Assembly (NCBI GenBank): GCA_024231955.1
Contig: JAAEPZ010000512.1
Span: forward strand, 27,578 to 91,577
DNA: 64,000 nucleotides
Direction of reading: 5' to 3'
Source: a bacterium
GTDB taxonomy: Bacteria > Krumholzibacteriota > Krumholzibacteriia > JACNKJ01
The notes below the pieces were generated by a model. The model ran no database searches. It was not told where the DNA came from and saw nothing but the letters and a program-made list of their open reading frames with translations. The position numbers and the translations under genes were made by a program. Shown one piece after another: positions 54,511-62,416 of the stretch. Position 1 is the first letter of the stretch. Every line of letters begins with the position of its first letter.

Positions 54511-56964
54511 TTACTTCAGCAACGTCATCTTCCGAGTCTCGACCCGTTCGTCGGTTATCATACGCGCGAAGTACACACCCGTCGCAACCGGTTGACCGGA
54601 CTCGTCGCGGCCGTTCCAGATCACGGTGTGTTCACCCGCGGGCGCTTTGGCGTCCACCAGCGTCTTCACCAGCCGACCCGACAGATCGAAGACCATCAGC
54701 CGCACCTGGCCCTCTTCGGCCAGACGGAAACGGAGCGTGGTTTCCGGGTTGAACGGGTTGGGCCAGTTGGCGTCGAGACGGGTCGGGGCGACGACGATGC
54801 CGTCATCCACGCCAACCGTCTCACACAGGTTGAATGTCTCAGGTCCCAGAATCTGCGGATTGCCCACGGCGTCGTAGAGATTGTAGTTGAGCCACAGGTA
54901 GCGGTTGGTCTGGGTCGTGCACTCGTAGACCTCGTTGAAGAGGAACTTGTACTCGACGAAGTAATCGGATGAATCCGGAAAGACCACACTACCCGTGTAG
55001 ATCCGATCGCCGGCCGTGACGTCGGGCGTCACGCCGTCGTCAAGCAGGGGGTTGAGCGAGGGGACATCCCAGTTGAAGACCTGCGGCTCCTGGTTGTTCG
55101 GCCCACCGTTGACGGCGATGACGTCATCCACCGTCGGCGGATCGTACCAGACGCTCAGGTCGGCCTGGAAGACCACCTCGACCGCTTTGGGTGTGACGGT
55201 ACAACGATCGAACCGCGAGACGGGCAGGGTCAGGGGACCCAACGTGCCGCCGAGCGTATCGAACGCGGCCTCGTTCAGGAAGAGTGTGCGGTTGCCCTGG
55301 TCGGAGCATTCGTACTCATCCAGATAGACATACTTCCCATTCACGTGACGATAGGATCCGGCCGGGAAACGGAGGATCGTACCGAAGATGCCGTCGTCGG
55401 CCACGCCGCCGGGATAGTCGGCATCACTCAGGATCGTCTCACTGGGGATGTTCCAGTTCAACGGCGGGATCGCGGCGCCACCGGCGGTGCCGCCATTGGC
55501 GCCCACCGTACCGGTCAGCGGCAGGTAGTCGCTCATATCGACGGCGAAGATCACATCCACCGGCGCGGTGGTGAAGTTCTCCGGGTTCTCGTCGTTCCAC
55601 CAGATGTCGGCCGTAGCCTGGCCGACGCCGCAGGTCAGCTCGAAGTGATGGTTGTCGATGGACTCCCACTCCGTGCAGCCGAAGGTGAACTTGTAGTTCA
55701 GATCGATCACGGGCGCGGTTTCGCCGTAGTCCCAGTCCAGGCAGAAGATCAGCTGCGTGGTGTAGAGGCTGTCGTCGGCCGCGGCATCGCCGTGGGTGCC
55801 GTCGTCGTACAGCAGGTCGTCGCAGGTCGGATCCCAGGTCAAGGGGAGCATGCCGCCCTCGATGCCCACGTCCGCCAGAGCGCCGGCCGCTTCGATCTTG
55901 TACTTCATGTGCAGCTCGAACGTCAGCTCGGCGAGGCAGAAGTGGGTGATCGTGGTCGCCACTATGTTGTCGTTCAGATCGGCGATGTTGCTCGCCATCA
56001 CATCGAACTGGAAGCCGAACGCCAGGTCGGTGCTCACGCTCAGCATGACGTCCGTCTGGTTGGCGTCCAGCGTGGCGCTGAGGACCGTCGCGCCGGTGAC
56101 CGACCAGTTGCTGATCAATTCGGCGCTGACCTGAGTAACAGGCTCGTCGAAGCTCGCCAGGATCTGATCCCGGGTCCCTTCGACCGCCACGGCCTTGACC
56201 AGAGTCGGCGGAATCTCGTCGGTCAACTGATCGGGCAGGCCGTCGCCGTCGAGGTCGTAGCTCACGACCAGGGGCGTATCCATGGTGGCGACATCGCCGT
56301 CGGTGCCGCCCTCCTGATCCAGGCCGCCGAGCTCATCGCCCGAGAAGCCGCCCAGGCCGCCCGCGGGGATGGCCGGGTTGGTGTTGTTCGCCCAGCCGGT
56401 ACCGGCAGTGAACATCAACGTGCCGTTGACCTCGGTACCGATCAGGCTCCAGGGGATCTTGATCTCGGTCAGCCCCTGGCCCAGGCCGCCATCGCTGTTC
56501 TGATCCGCCACCTGGATGTCGGCGAGCCCCAGCAGGCTGGTCGTGGCACCGTCGACAACGCTGATCGAGCGGATATCGGTGACGCCCCCCCAGTTCATGT
56601 TCCAGTGACCGCCGACGAAATCGGCGTCAAAGAAACTCTGCGTGTCGTAGCCCTGGAAGAAGTCGGCGTTCTCCTGGCCGGTCGTGATGCTGCTGGAATC
56701 GATGTAGAGCACCATCGCGTTGTTCCAGGCGTTGCCGCGGACGGCAATGTACAGATTGCTGGCGTCCCAGGTCACGAGGATGTCGCGGACGTTGCCGTAC
56801 TCATCCCAGCCGGGGAATGTGTTGCCGCCGACCAGCTCGTTGGCCTGATCCCATTCGCCCGCGCCCCAGAGACCATCGACTGTGATCGTATTGTAGGGGG
56901 TGGCAAAAGCGGGCAAGGTGATCAACAGACCGAGCAGAACGACTGCGAGGCTGATGCGCTTCAT
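54511..56964 (-). CDS. Secreted multi-module glucan-binding-type protein with sorting domain
   Basis: An 817-residue exported protein. Signal peptide (RISLAVVLLGLLITLPAFA), then the CBM9/DOMON-like module (~20-250; VTWDASNLYIAVRGNAWNN, VLYIDSS, IKIPWSLIG, SYDLDGDGLPDQ). An Ig-like domain follows (~250-340). Three related ~95-residue beta repeats (~345-735) come next, with conserved Cys such as DEYECSDQGNRTLFLNE and NEVYECTTQTNRYLWLNY, and YKFTFGCTEWESIDNH in the first. The end (NWPNPFNPETTLRF, FDLSGRLVKTL, WNGRDESGQPVATGVYFARM, RKMTLLK) is a canonical type 9/FlgD-like sorting domain. No catalytic motif is seen; it is probably a surface glucan adhesin. AGAGG precedes the ATG. Last of the GH57 group. 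Confidence 0.85.
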   Translation of the reverse strand: MKRISLAVVLLGLLITLPAFATPYNTITVDGLWGAGEWDQANELVGGNTFPGWDEYGNVRDILVTWDASNLYIAVRGNAWNNAMVLYIDSSSITTGQENADFFQGYDTQSFFDADFVGGHWNMNWGGVTDIRSISVVDGATTSLLGLADIQVADQNSDGGLGQGLTEIKIPWSLIGTEVNGTLMFTAGTGWANNTNPAIPAGGLGGFSGDELGGLDQEGGTDGDVATMDTPLVVSYDLDGDGLPDQLTDEIPPTLVKAVAVEGTRDQILASFDEPVTQVSAELISNWSVTGATVLSATLDANQTDVMLSVSTDLAFGFQFDVMASNIADLNDNIVATTITHFCLAELTFELHMKYKIEAAGALADVGIEGGMLPLTWDPTCDDLLYDDGTHGDAAADDSLYTTQLIFCLDWDYGETAPVIDLNYKFTFGCTEWESIDNHHFELTCGVGQATADIWWNDENPENFTTAPVDVIFAVDMSDYLPLTGTVGANGGTAGGAAIPPLNWNIPSETILSDADYPGGVADDGIFGTILRFPAGSYRHVNGKYVYLDEYECSDQGNRTLFLNEAAFDTLGGTLGPLTLPVSRFDRCTVTPKAVEVVFQADLSVWYDPPTVDDVIAVNGGPNNQEPQVFNWDVPSLNPLLDDGVTPDVTAGDRIYTGSVVFPDSSDYFVEYKFLFNEVYECTTQTNRYLWLNYNLYDAVGNPQILGPETFNLCETVGVDDGIVVAPTRLDANWPNPFNPETTLRFRLAEEGQVRLMVFDLSGRLVKTLVDAKAPAGEHTVIWNGRDESGQPVATGVYFARMITDERVETRKMTLLK

Positions 56965-56991
56965 GATTACCTCTCAATGATTGTTGAAGAA

Positions 56992-57020
56992 ACCGGATCC
57001 CGCGCGGGGCGAGATCCGGT
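56992..57020 (-). terminator. Partial terminator/attenuator between starch-binding genes
   Basis: Perfect 8-bp stem ACCGGATC/GATCCGGT with a 13-nt loop, 31 nt after the stop of the 213-residue protein. On the minus strand it is followed by TTCTTC, a weak T-tract, so read-through into the downstream gene is likely. Confidence 0.5.
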
Positions 57021-57050
57021 GATCCATTCCAGGTTCCCGTGAAATCTCGC

Positions 57051-57692
57051 CTAGTAGAGCGACTTGACCTCGGAAATCGTCATTTCGGCCGCCGGCACGA
57101 CATGATCCAGCGTCAGCGTGTTGGTACCGAAATCGTAATTGAAGGTGACGATGGACTCGATGTCCAGATCGAAGACGAAGTTGTCGCCGGTGTCCTGGTC
57201 CCAGTTGCCGTTCAGCGTGACCTTGCACTCGTATTGCCCGGCGGGCAGGATCCCCTGCTTCTCGAAGATGGCGTCAGCGATGTGGCCCATGCCGCCGGTG
57301 AAGTCGGCGGGATCCCAATTGGTGCCGCCCCAGATCTCGATGAAGTTGCCGGCAATGATCGGATTCTGATGGGCCACGAACTCGTCGCCCTCTTTCACGC
57401 CGACCGTAGCGCCCAGGTTGACGTACCAGGTCATTTCCTCATTACCCTCAAGGTTAATACCGATGTTGAAGCCTGGGAAGTCGTTGCCGTCCCAGCTATC
57501 GGTCTCGGTGACTTTATACTCGTGCGCGCCGGTGTCCAAAAGGGCGGTGATCGAGTAGGCGGTGCCCAGGGGAGCAAGCTCCCAATCGACGGACGCGGGG
57601 TCCCAGCCGTTCATGGAACCGACGATGCTCGGTCCGGCCAGGGCCACGACCGGAGCGGCAATGAGGAGAAGGGTGATTAACATACGACGCAT
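57051..57692 (-). CDS. Small secreted starch-binding-type protein with IKALY-type C-terminus
   Basis: A 213-residue exported protein. Signal peptide (MLITLLLIAAPVVALAG), then a starch-binding E-set-like domain starting SIVGSMNGWDPASVDWEL with TGAHEYKVTETDSWDG, the pattern of CBM20/CBM48/pullulanase-accessory modules (a SMNGW loop and an EYKV strand). A second related half follows (AGNFIEIWGGTNWDPADFTG, AGQYECKVTLNGNWDQDTGD). It ends EMTISEVKSLY, like two other secreted proteins here. ATG 57692 has GGAGG 7 nt upstream. A sigma-70-type promoter overlapped by an inverted repeat lies 125-155 nt upstream, so it can be expressed independently of the GH57 gene. Confidence 0.82.
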   Translation of the reverse strand: MRRMLITLLLIAAPVVALAGPSIVGSMNGWDPASVDWELAPLGTAYSITALLDTGAHEYKVTETDSWDGNDFPGFNIGINLEGNEEMTWYVNLGATVGVKEGDEFVAHQNPIIAGNFIEIWGGTNWDPADFTGGMGHIADAIFEKQGILPAGQYECKVTLNGNWDQDTGDNFVFDLDIESIVTFNYDFGTNTLTLDHVVPAAEMTISEVKSLY

Positions 57693-57812
57693 GACTGTTC
57701 CTCCAGGTTGGTTTGATGCGCCACGCGCCGGGGGGTAACCTCGGTAACTGGCGACATCCTGCGGTACTCGTTCCAGCTCTTGGATTGAGCAAGCTCGCGG
57801 TAATGTATAACA

Positions 57813-57845
57813 GAGTATTTTACCAGAATACTCAGCCTGTTTCAA
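57813..57845 (-). promoter_or_regulatory. Sigma-70-type promoter with overlapping inverted repeat
   Basis: On the minus strand TTGAAA (complement of 57840-57845), a 17-nt spacer, and TAAAAT (complement of 57817-57822). Each hexamer has five matches to consensus. An inverted repeat GAGTATT-N7-AATACTC (57813-57833) covers the -10 and part of the spacer and is positioned as a repressor operator. The promoter reads toward the 213-residue starch-binding protein. Confidence 0.65.
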
Positions 57846-57877
57846 TGACGGTTTAGATATCCCGCAATTGTAACCAT

Positions 57878-60800
57878 CTATTTTAAAAGCATCATCTTGC
57901 GGACCTGACTCCCCTCGGCGCATTCCAGATGCGCGAAATAGAGTCCGCTCGCGACATTGCTCCCACGGTCGTCCCGCCCATGCCACACGATCTCATGTGT
58001 CCCCGCCTGCAGCTTGTCGTTTACCAGTTGGGCCACACGACGGCCCGTGATGTCGTAAACCACCAGCGTCACCCGCCCCGCTTCGGTCAAACTGAAGGCC
58101 AGATTGGTCGACGGATTGAACGGATTGGGCCAGTTGGGCGACAGGGCGAACACCGCGGCCGGAGTCTCATCCGTTATCGCCACGGCCGAACCGTAGAAGC
58201 TGACGTTGCTGCCGGGATTGATCTCGTTGAGGTAACAACTCGCGTCCCGCAGACCGAAAACGCCGATGGTATACTCCAGCGGATTCTGGGGATCGGTGAC
58301 CAGAAGCACCTGTTCGCCCCCACCGATGAGAGTGGCCGAGTGGACCGTCAGTATCCGCTGCGAGACCAGACTCTCGTAGATCGAATAGAATACCGGATTC
58401 TCCGCCGTGGCCGCACTCAGGGGCTCGCTGAAGGTCAGGTAGACGAGCGTGTCGCTGTCGGCGGCGACCGTGGCCTCCAGAAGCAGCGGCGAAGTGTGAT
58501 CGGGCTTGTCTGGCACACCGTCGTTGTCGGCATCGAGCGCGATCAGGGCGATGCTGTCCACTATCGGCAGATCGGCCGTGACGTTGTTGGGCATGACATC
58601 GCCACCCAGATCGGTGCCGCTGGCGATGGCCGCCGACAAGCCCAGGGTCACGCCTGTCGGCACGGCATCGGCGCCCAGGCCGTAGAGCAGATCCCAGGGT
58701 ATCGCCAGCTCGCTGCCCGGCCAGGCGACGTTCTGGTCGCTGACGGCCAGGACACCCTGACCGGAAACGTCGGTCATGGTTGTCGGACTGTCGATGGAGT
58801 AGAGGTTGCCGTCCCCCCCGCCCCAACTGCCGTACAGATAATCGATGCCGACATCGGGATAGGTGAAGTAGGCGTTCTTGTCCCACCAGGGGATCTCCCG
58901 CAGATCGCCGTAGCCGGTGCCGTCGCCGTAATCGACATCCAGGTGGATCAGCCAACCGTTAAAGGCCTCGACCCGCCCCTCGAGGGCGAGGTAGAGATAG
59001 CTGTCATCGGCGGTAACGTAAAGCCCCTGCAGTTCGTTGAGCAGACTCCACTCGGAATCGTTGTCGGGGTCGTCCACGGCGAGTTGGCAGTAGATCCACT
59101 CGGTATGATCGATGGTGCCGTCCAGGGTGATCAGCGTCGGCGGGCCGAAGTTGACCGGGAAAGCGTCGGCCCCCGTAAGCGCCGCATTGGGGACGCCGCT
59201 CCCATCCGCAAATGCGCCGCTTGCCAGCAGCAGAGTGAGGTTGTCGGTGTTCAGCTCCTCCAACTGGGTCGCCTGGGTCGGCGTGAGGATGAAGTCCACG
59301 CGGGCGTGCCAGCCGGAACCGTCGATCTGGGTGCCGGCGCTCAGGGTGAGTTCGGCGACGCCATCACCATTGTCATCCAGCCCCACCAGGGTCGGATCGA
59401 TTGCACCACGGTCAACGACATCGTCGAGTTGGAAACGGAGACGATCGGTGCCGGGGAAGTAGATGGCGCTCGTCAGGGCTGGGGGCAGCACATCGGTCAG
59501 ACCCGCGGACAGGTCGGCCAGTTCGAGCAACTCGCCCCCCACGGGCGCGTCGGTGCCACCGGCGAAGAGGTAGAACTCGAAGCGGTAGTCGCCGGTGAGT
59601 TCGTCCCCCTTCAGCAGACGGCCGGTGAACTCCGAGCTGTGGTTCGCGCCACCCGACCCCACCACATAGCCCGCGGCCAGGCCGGTGTTCGGGTTGCGGA
59701 AACCCATGTAGCCGCCGAGGGGATCCCAGATCCGCTCCATGCCGGAATCCCAGATCAGCGACACCAGACTCGGCGAGAAGCCCGACTTGATGTAGGTCTG
59801 GTTGGAGCCGGTCGAATAGAGGCAGCGGATGTAGTCGGCGTCGGCGCGCAGGATGAGGGTCTTCGCGCAACCGTCGCGGGTCAGCGTGACCTGCACCGAA
59901 TCGGCGGCGACCTCGTCGATGCTGAACTCGAAGTTCAGCGACTGGAGGTCGGGCGACACCTCGCTCAGGCCGGCGACATGGTTGCCGTCGTTGTAGTCGC
60001 CGGTGGTGCCGTACCAGTAGACGTTGTCCGCGCCGATGGCCGTGTCGACCAGATCGCCGTCGCGCACCGAGAGGTGAACGATCCGCCCGCCGGCGGACTC
60101 GATCACGGCCAGCAGCCGCTGGTTGTGAATCACCAGTTCGTCGAAGCCGTCGCCGTCCACGTCATCGAGAAAGGCATTGACTCCCGGCGACGCCCACTCG
60201 CCCGCGCCCCAGTGAGCGGCCAGGGCGTAATAGCGACCATTCTTGACGTGCGCGCTGTGATTGTTCTCCCAGCCGCTGATCGGACCGCCCATGTAGTCGT
60301 GCCAGCCGGTTTCGTAGAGGTTGGTCATCATCGCGTACCAGCCCGCCTCGCTGATGGCGTTGATCGGCGCACCGTTCAGCGCGGCGAGGGTGGAGGTCCA
60401 CATCGAACCGTAGTTCTGGCAACTGCCCCCCTGACCGGCGCAACCGCCGCTGCCGTTGCCGCCGGTGACCCAGGGGACGTACCCGGCCCAGTGGGAATAC
60501 CAGGAGTTGTTGGCGCCGCCGTAACCGTCCGTGCCGCCGATGGACCAGTAGGTGCCGTAGGTGACGTTCATGCTGCCGCTGCCGTTGAAGTTGCCGGCGG
60601 CGACCGCGTCGGAGAGCTTCCAGCAGGAGAGCCAGGCCGACTCGTCGTGACATTTCCAGACGAACCAGTCGTAGGTCTCCTTGGCGTTGGGCATGGAGTT
60701 CTGCCACTCGCCGATCTCGGCGGCCATCTCCCAGTCATCGGCGTAGACCGCGATGCGGTATTCGCCGACACCGCTGCCCGCGAGACCGGTGAGCACGCCC

Positions 60801-62050
60801 AGCGCGCCAGCGCCGTTGCCCGCGTGCAGCTGGCCGGTGAAGTTGCTGTCGCGGGGGATCACCTTGAGCGAGCTGCCTGCAAGCGTGTGGATCTGGTGGC
60901 TGTCGTAGCCCTGGCAGTGGACGTCGTCGTCCAGGATGACGGCCTGCACGCCGTGGGCGAGGAAGTTGTCGGCGATATTGTCGATCACGCCGCCGTTGGG
61001 GTAGTAGCCGGTGTCGAGCCACACCCGTTCGGGGACCCAGGCCACCGTCGGGTTATAGCCGTAGCGGGTATTGGTCATGTCGGAGTGGATATTGAGCGAC
61101 CAGCTGTTCATGCCGTCGGTGACGAACGGCATGATGTGCTGGGCGTAGGCGCTGGTGATCATGCCCGCCCAACCGGCGGAGACGCCGCTGGCGAGCCAGC
61201 CGTTGAAATCGAGGGGATCGCCGTTCTCCTGGTCCCAGTCGGCCGAGCTCTGCAGCGGTCCGGAGAGGTGAAAATTGCCCGGCACGCTGGTGGCCTGATG
61301 CACTTCGAGGGCCTCATCGAAGCCGCTGCCGTCGGTGTTGTCCCAACGGCCGTGGAAGACGTCGGTGTAGGTGAGGCTCTGGTTGCCGTGGTGCATGAGC
61401 GCGCAGTTGGCGCGATAGTCGCGGTCGGGGTCGCTCTCGAAGCGATCGATCTCGCGGTTGTCGTAGGTGGAGGTCACGACTACGCGGGGTTGACTGGACC
61501 GACCGTTGTTGAAGAGCAGGCGCGCCGCCGGGGAGTCGGCGGGAAGGTCGCCGGGGGTCAGCCGCCAGACGACATGGTCGCGAATGAGCTCGAAACCCGT
61601 GGTTTCGCGCCGCGTCTCGGAGCGATCGGTTGCGGAGACGACCCGGAGGCGGCTGTTGCCGTCGAGGATGTCGTCACCCTGGAGACGGAGGGCGCAATCC
61701 CAGGCGAAGTCGTCGCGGGTGCCGCTCAATCGCGAGCCACCCTCTTCGAAGTCGAAGTAGAGGGTGAATTCGGCGTCGCGCGGCAGCAGGGAGCGACCGG
61801 CGACGGGATCTGTCAATTGGACCAGACTCAGGCGCACCGCCGCAGCGGCGGAATCGCTGTCCAGGTAGACCGAGAGGATATCGAGTCCGGAGGGGAGATC
61901 GGCGGCGATATCGCCCGACATGTCCACGCCCAGGAGCGTGGATTGGCTCCAGTCACCGGCGGCGAGGGCGCCCCCCACCGAGATGAACGTCAATAATGAC
62001 AGAGCGATAAGGACCGATGAGTTCATTCTTGTTCCAGTGAGTCTCTTCAC
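57878..62050 (-). CDS. Secreted GH57 amylopullulanase-like glycoside hydrolase with sorting domain
   Basis: A 1390-residue exported enzyme. GTG 62050 has AGGAGG 9 nt upstream and gives MKRLTGTR before the signal peptide (SVLIALSLLTFISVGGALA). The GH57 domain (~200-760) is shown by H220/H221 in LMHHGNQSLTY, E341 in WVPERVWL (expected nucleophile) and D438/D439 in VYADDWEMAAE (expected acid/base). A beta-sandwich region follows. Residues ~980-1200 resemble the C-terminal module of glucodextranase/GH57 amylopullulanases (EWIYCQLAVDDPDNDSEWS) and overlap the locus-shared CBM9/DOMON pattern (LYLALEGRVEAFNG, IPWDLLYG, DADNDGVPD). The end (NWPNPFNPSTNLAF, YDITGRRVAQL, WHGRDDRGSNVASGLYFAHL, RKMMLLK) is a type 9/FlgD-like sorting domain. 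Probable surface enzyme starting starch/pullulan breakdown. Confidence 0.9.
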   Translation of the reverse strand: MKRLTGTRMNSSVLIALSLLTFISVGGALAAGDWSQSTLLGVDMSGDIAADLPSGLDILSVYLDSDSAAAAVRLSLVQLTDPVAGRSLLPRDAEFTLYFDFEEGGSRLSGTRDDFAWDCALRLQGDDILDGNSRLRVVSATDRSETRRETTGFELIRDHVVWRLTPGDLPADSPAARLLFNNGRSSQPRVVVTSTYDNREIDRFESDPDRDYRANCALMHHGNQSLTYTDVFHGRWDNTDGSGFDEALEVHQATSVPGNFHLSGPLQSSADWDQENGDPLDFNGWLASGVSAGWAGMITSAYAQHIMPFVTDGMNSWSLNIHSDMTNTRYGYNPTVAWVPERVWLDTGYYPNGGVIDNIADNFLAHGVQAVILDDDVHCQGYDSHQIHTLAGSSLKVIPRDSNFTGQLHAGNGAGALGVLTGLAGSGVGEYRIAVYADDWEMAAEIGEWQNSMPNAKETYDWFVWKCHDESAWLSCWKLSDAVAAGNFNGSGSMNVTYGTYWSIGGTDGYGGANNSWYSHWAGYVPWVTGGNGSGGCAGQGGSCQNYGSMWTSTLAALNGAPINAISEAGWYAMMTNLYETGWHDYMGGPISGWENNHSAHVKNGRYYALAAHWGAGEWASPGVNAFLDDVDGDGFDELVIHNQRLLAVIESAGGRIVHLSVRDGDLVDTAIGADNVYWYGTTGDYNDGNHVAGLSEVSPDLQSLNFEFSIDEVAADSVQVTLTRDGCAKTLILRADADYIRCLYSTGSNQTYIKSGFSPSLVSLIWDSGMERIWDPLGGYMGFRNPNTGLAAGYVVGSGGANHSSEFTGRLLKGDELTGDYRFEFYLFAGGTDAPVGGELLELADLSAGLTDVLPPALTSAIYFPGTDRLRFQLDDVVDRGAIDPTLVGLDDNGDGVAELTLSAGTQIDGSGWHARVDFILTPTQATQLEELNTDNLTLLLASGAFADGSGVPNAALTGADAFPVNFGPPTLITLDGTIDHTEWIYCQLAVDDPDNDSEWSLLNELQGLYVTADDSYLYLALEGRVEAFNGWLIHLDVDYGDGTGYGDLREIPWWDKNAYFTYPDVGIDYLYGSWGGGDGNLYSIDSPTTMTDVSGQGVLAVSDQNVAWPGSELAIPWDLLYGLGADAVPTGVTLGLSAAIASGTDLGGDVMPNNVTADLPIVDSIALIALDADNDGVPDKPDHTSPLLLEATVAADSDTLVYLTFSEPLSAATAENPVFYSIYESLVSQRILTVHSATLIGGGEQVLLVTDPQNPLEYTIGVFGLRDASCYLNEINPGSNVSFYGSAVAITDETPAAVFALSPNWPNPFNPSTNLAFSLTEAGRVTLVVYDITGRRVAQLVNDKLQAGTHEIVWHGRDDRGSNVASGLYFAHLECAEGSQVRKMMLLK

Positions 62051-62076
62051 GGAAGCATGCCTCCTGCAGGGTGTAA

Positions 62077-62102
62077 GCGGTATATCCTAACCGCCAATTA
62101 TA
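62077..62102 (-). promoter_or_regulatory. Extended -10 promoter and leader hairpin of the GH57 gene
   Basis: On the minus strand TGGTATAAT (TATAAT is the complement of 62097-62102) is a perfect extended -10; no good -35 is seen, as is usual for such promoters. Just downstream, GCGGT/ACCGC (62077-62094) can form a short hairpin in the leader, about 30 nt before the GTG start. Confidence 0.6.
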
Positions 62103-62246
62103 CCACAACGGGCGGCGGGAAAGCGAGAAAAGGGGTCCGTCAAACTCTTCGGAACAGCACTCACAACCTGATAATGCGGAGTTTGAATCGGGACATCCGG
62201 GTCGGCTGCAGCCCGCCCCGAACACAGACATAATCGGGATCATAAG

Positions 62247-62276
62247 ACCCGGAGCTGCCTCATCGCTCCGGGTTTT
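62247..62276 (+). terminator. Orphan plus-strand terminator upstream of pseudopilin operon
   Basis: Perfect 9-bp stem ACCCGGAGC/GCTCCGGGT with a 9-nt loop, followed by TTTTATCC. No plus-strand gene lies upstream for more than 8 kb, so it ends either a short non-coding transcript or a pilin leader (attenuator). Confidence 0.6.
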
Positions 62277-62416
62277 ATCCATTCGGATCTCAAGCACAGG
62301 GAAATGGCGAAAGAATTGCATTGATTCAGGTTCGAAATACCATTTGGGACTGAAGACTGTAAGCTGTTTATTGTCAACCTGATAACAATGTGACGATTTT
62401 GCCGCCGAGGATGGAA

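Larger units (their letters stand above)
62051..62416. other. Divergent intergenic region (GH57 gene / pseudopilin operon)
   Basis: About 365 nt without a gene. The left end holds the GH57 promoter (listed separately), the middle a plus-strand terminator-like hairpin at 62247-62276, and the right end the pilin ribosome-binding site GAGG. No open frame here is convincing. Confidence 0.5.

Noticed and set aside
57929..61996. A 1355-codon open frame on the plus strand, opposite the GH57 gene
   Set aside because: It mirrors the GC-rich codon pattern of the GH57 gene. It has no signal, motif or ribosome-binding site, and the opposite strand has clear GH57 and sorting motifs throughout.
62285..62340. 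A segment (CACAGGGAAA) vaguely like the c-di-GMP-I riboswitch start
   Set aside because: The conserved downstream ACGCAAAGCC and tetraloop-receptor segments are missing.
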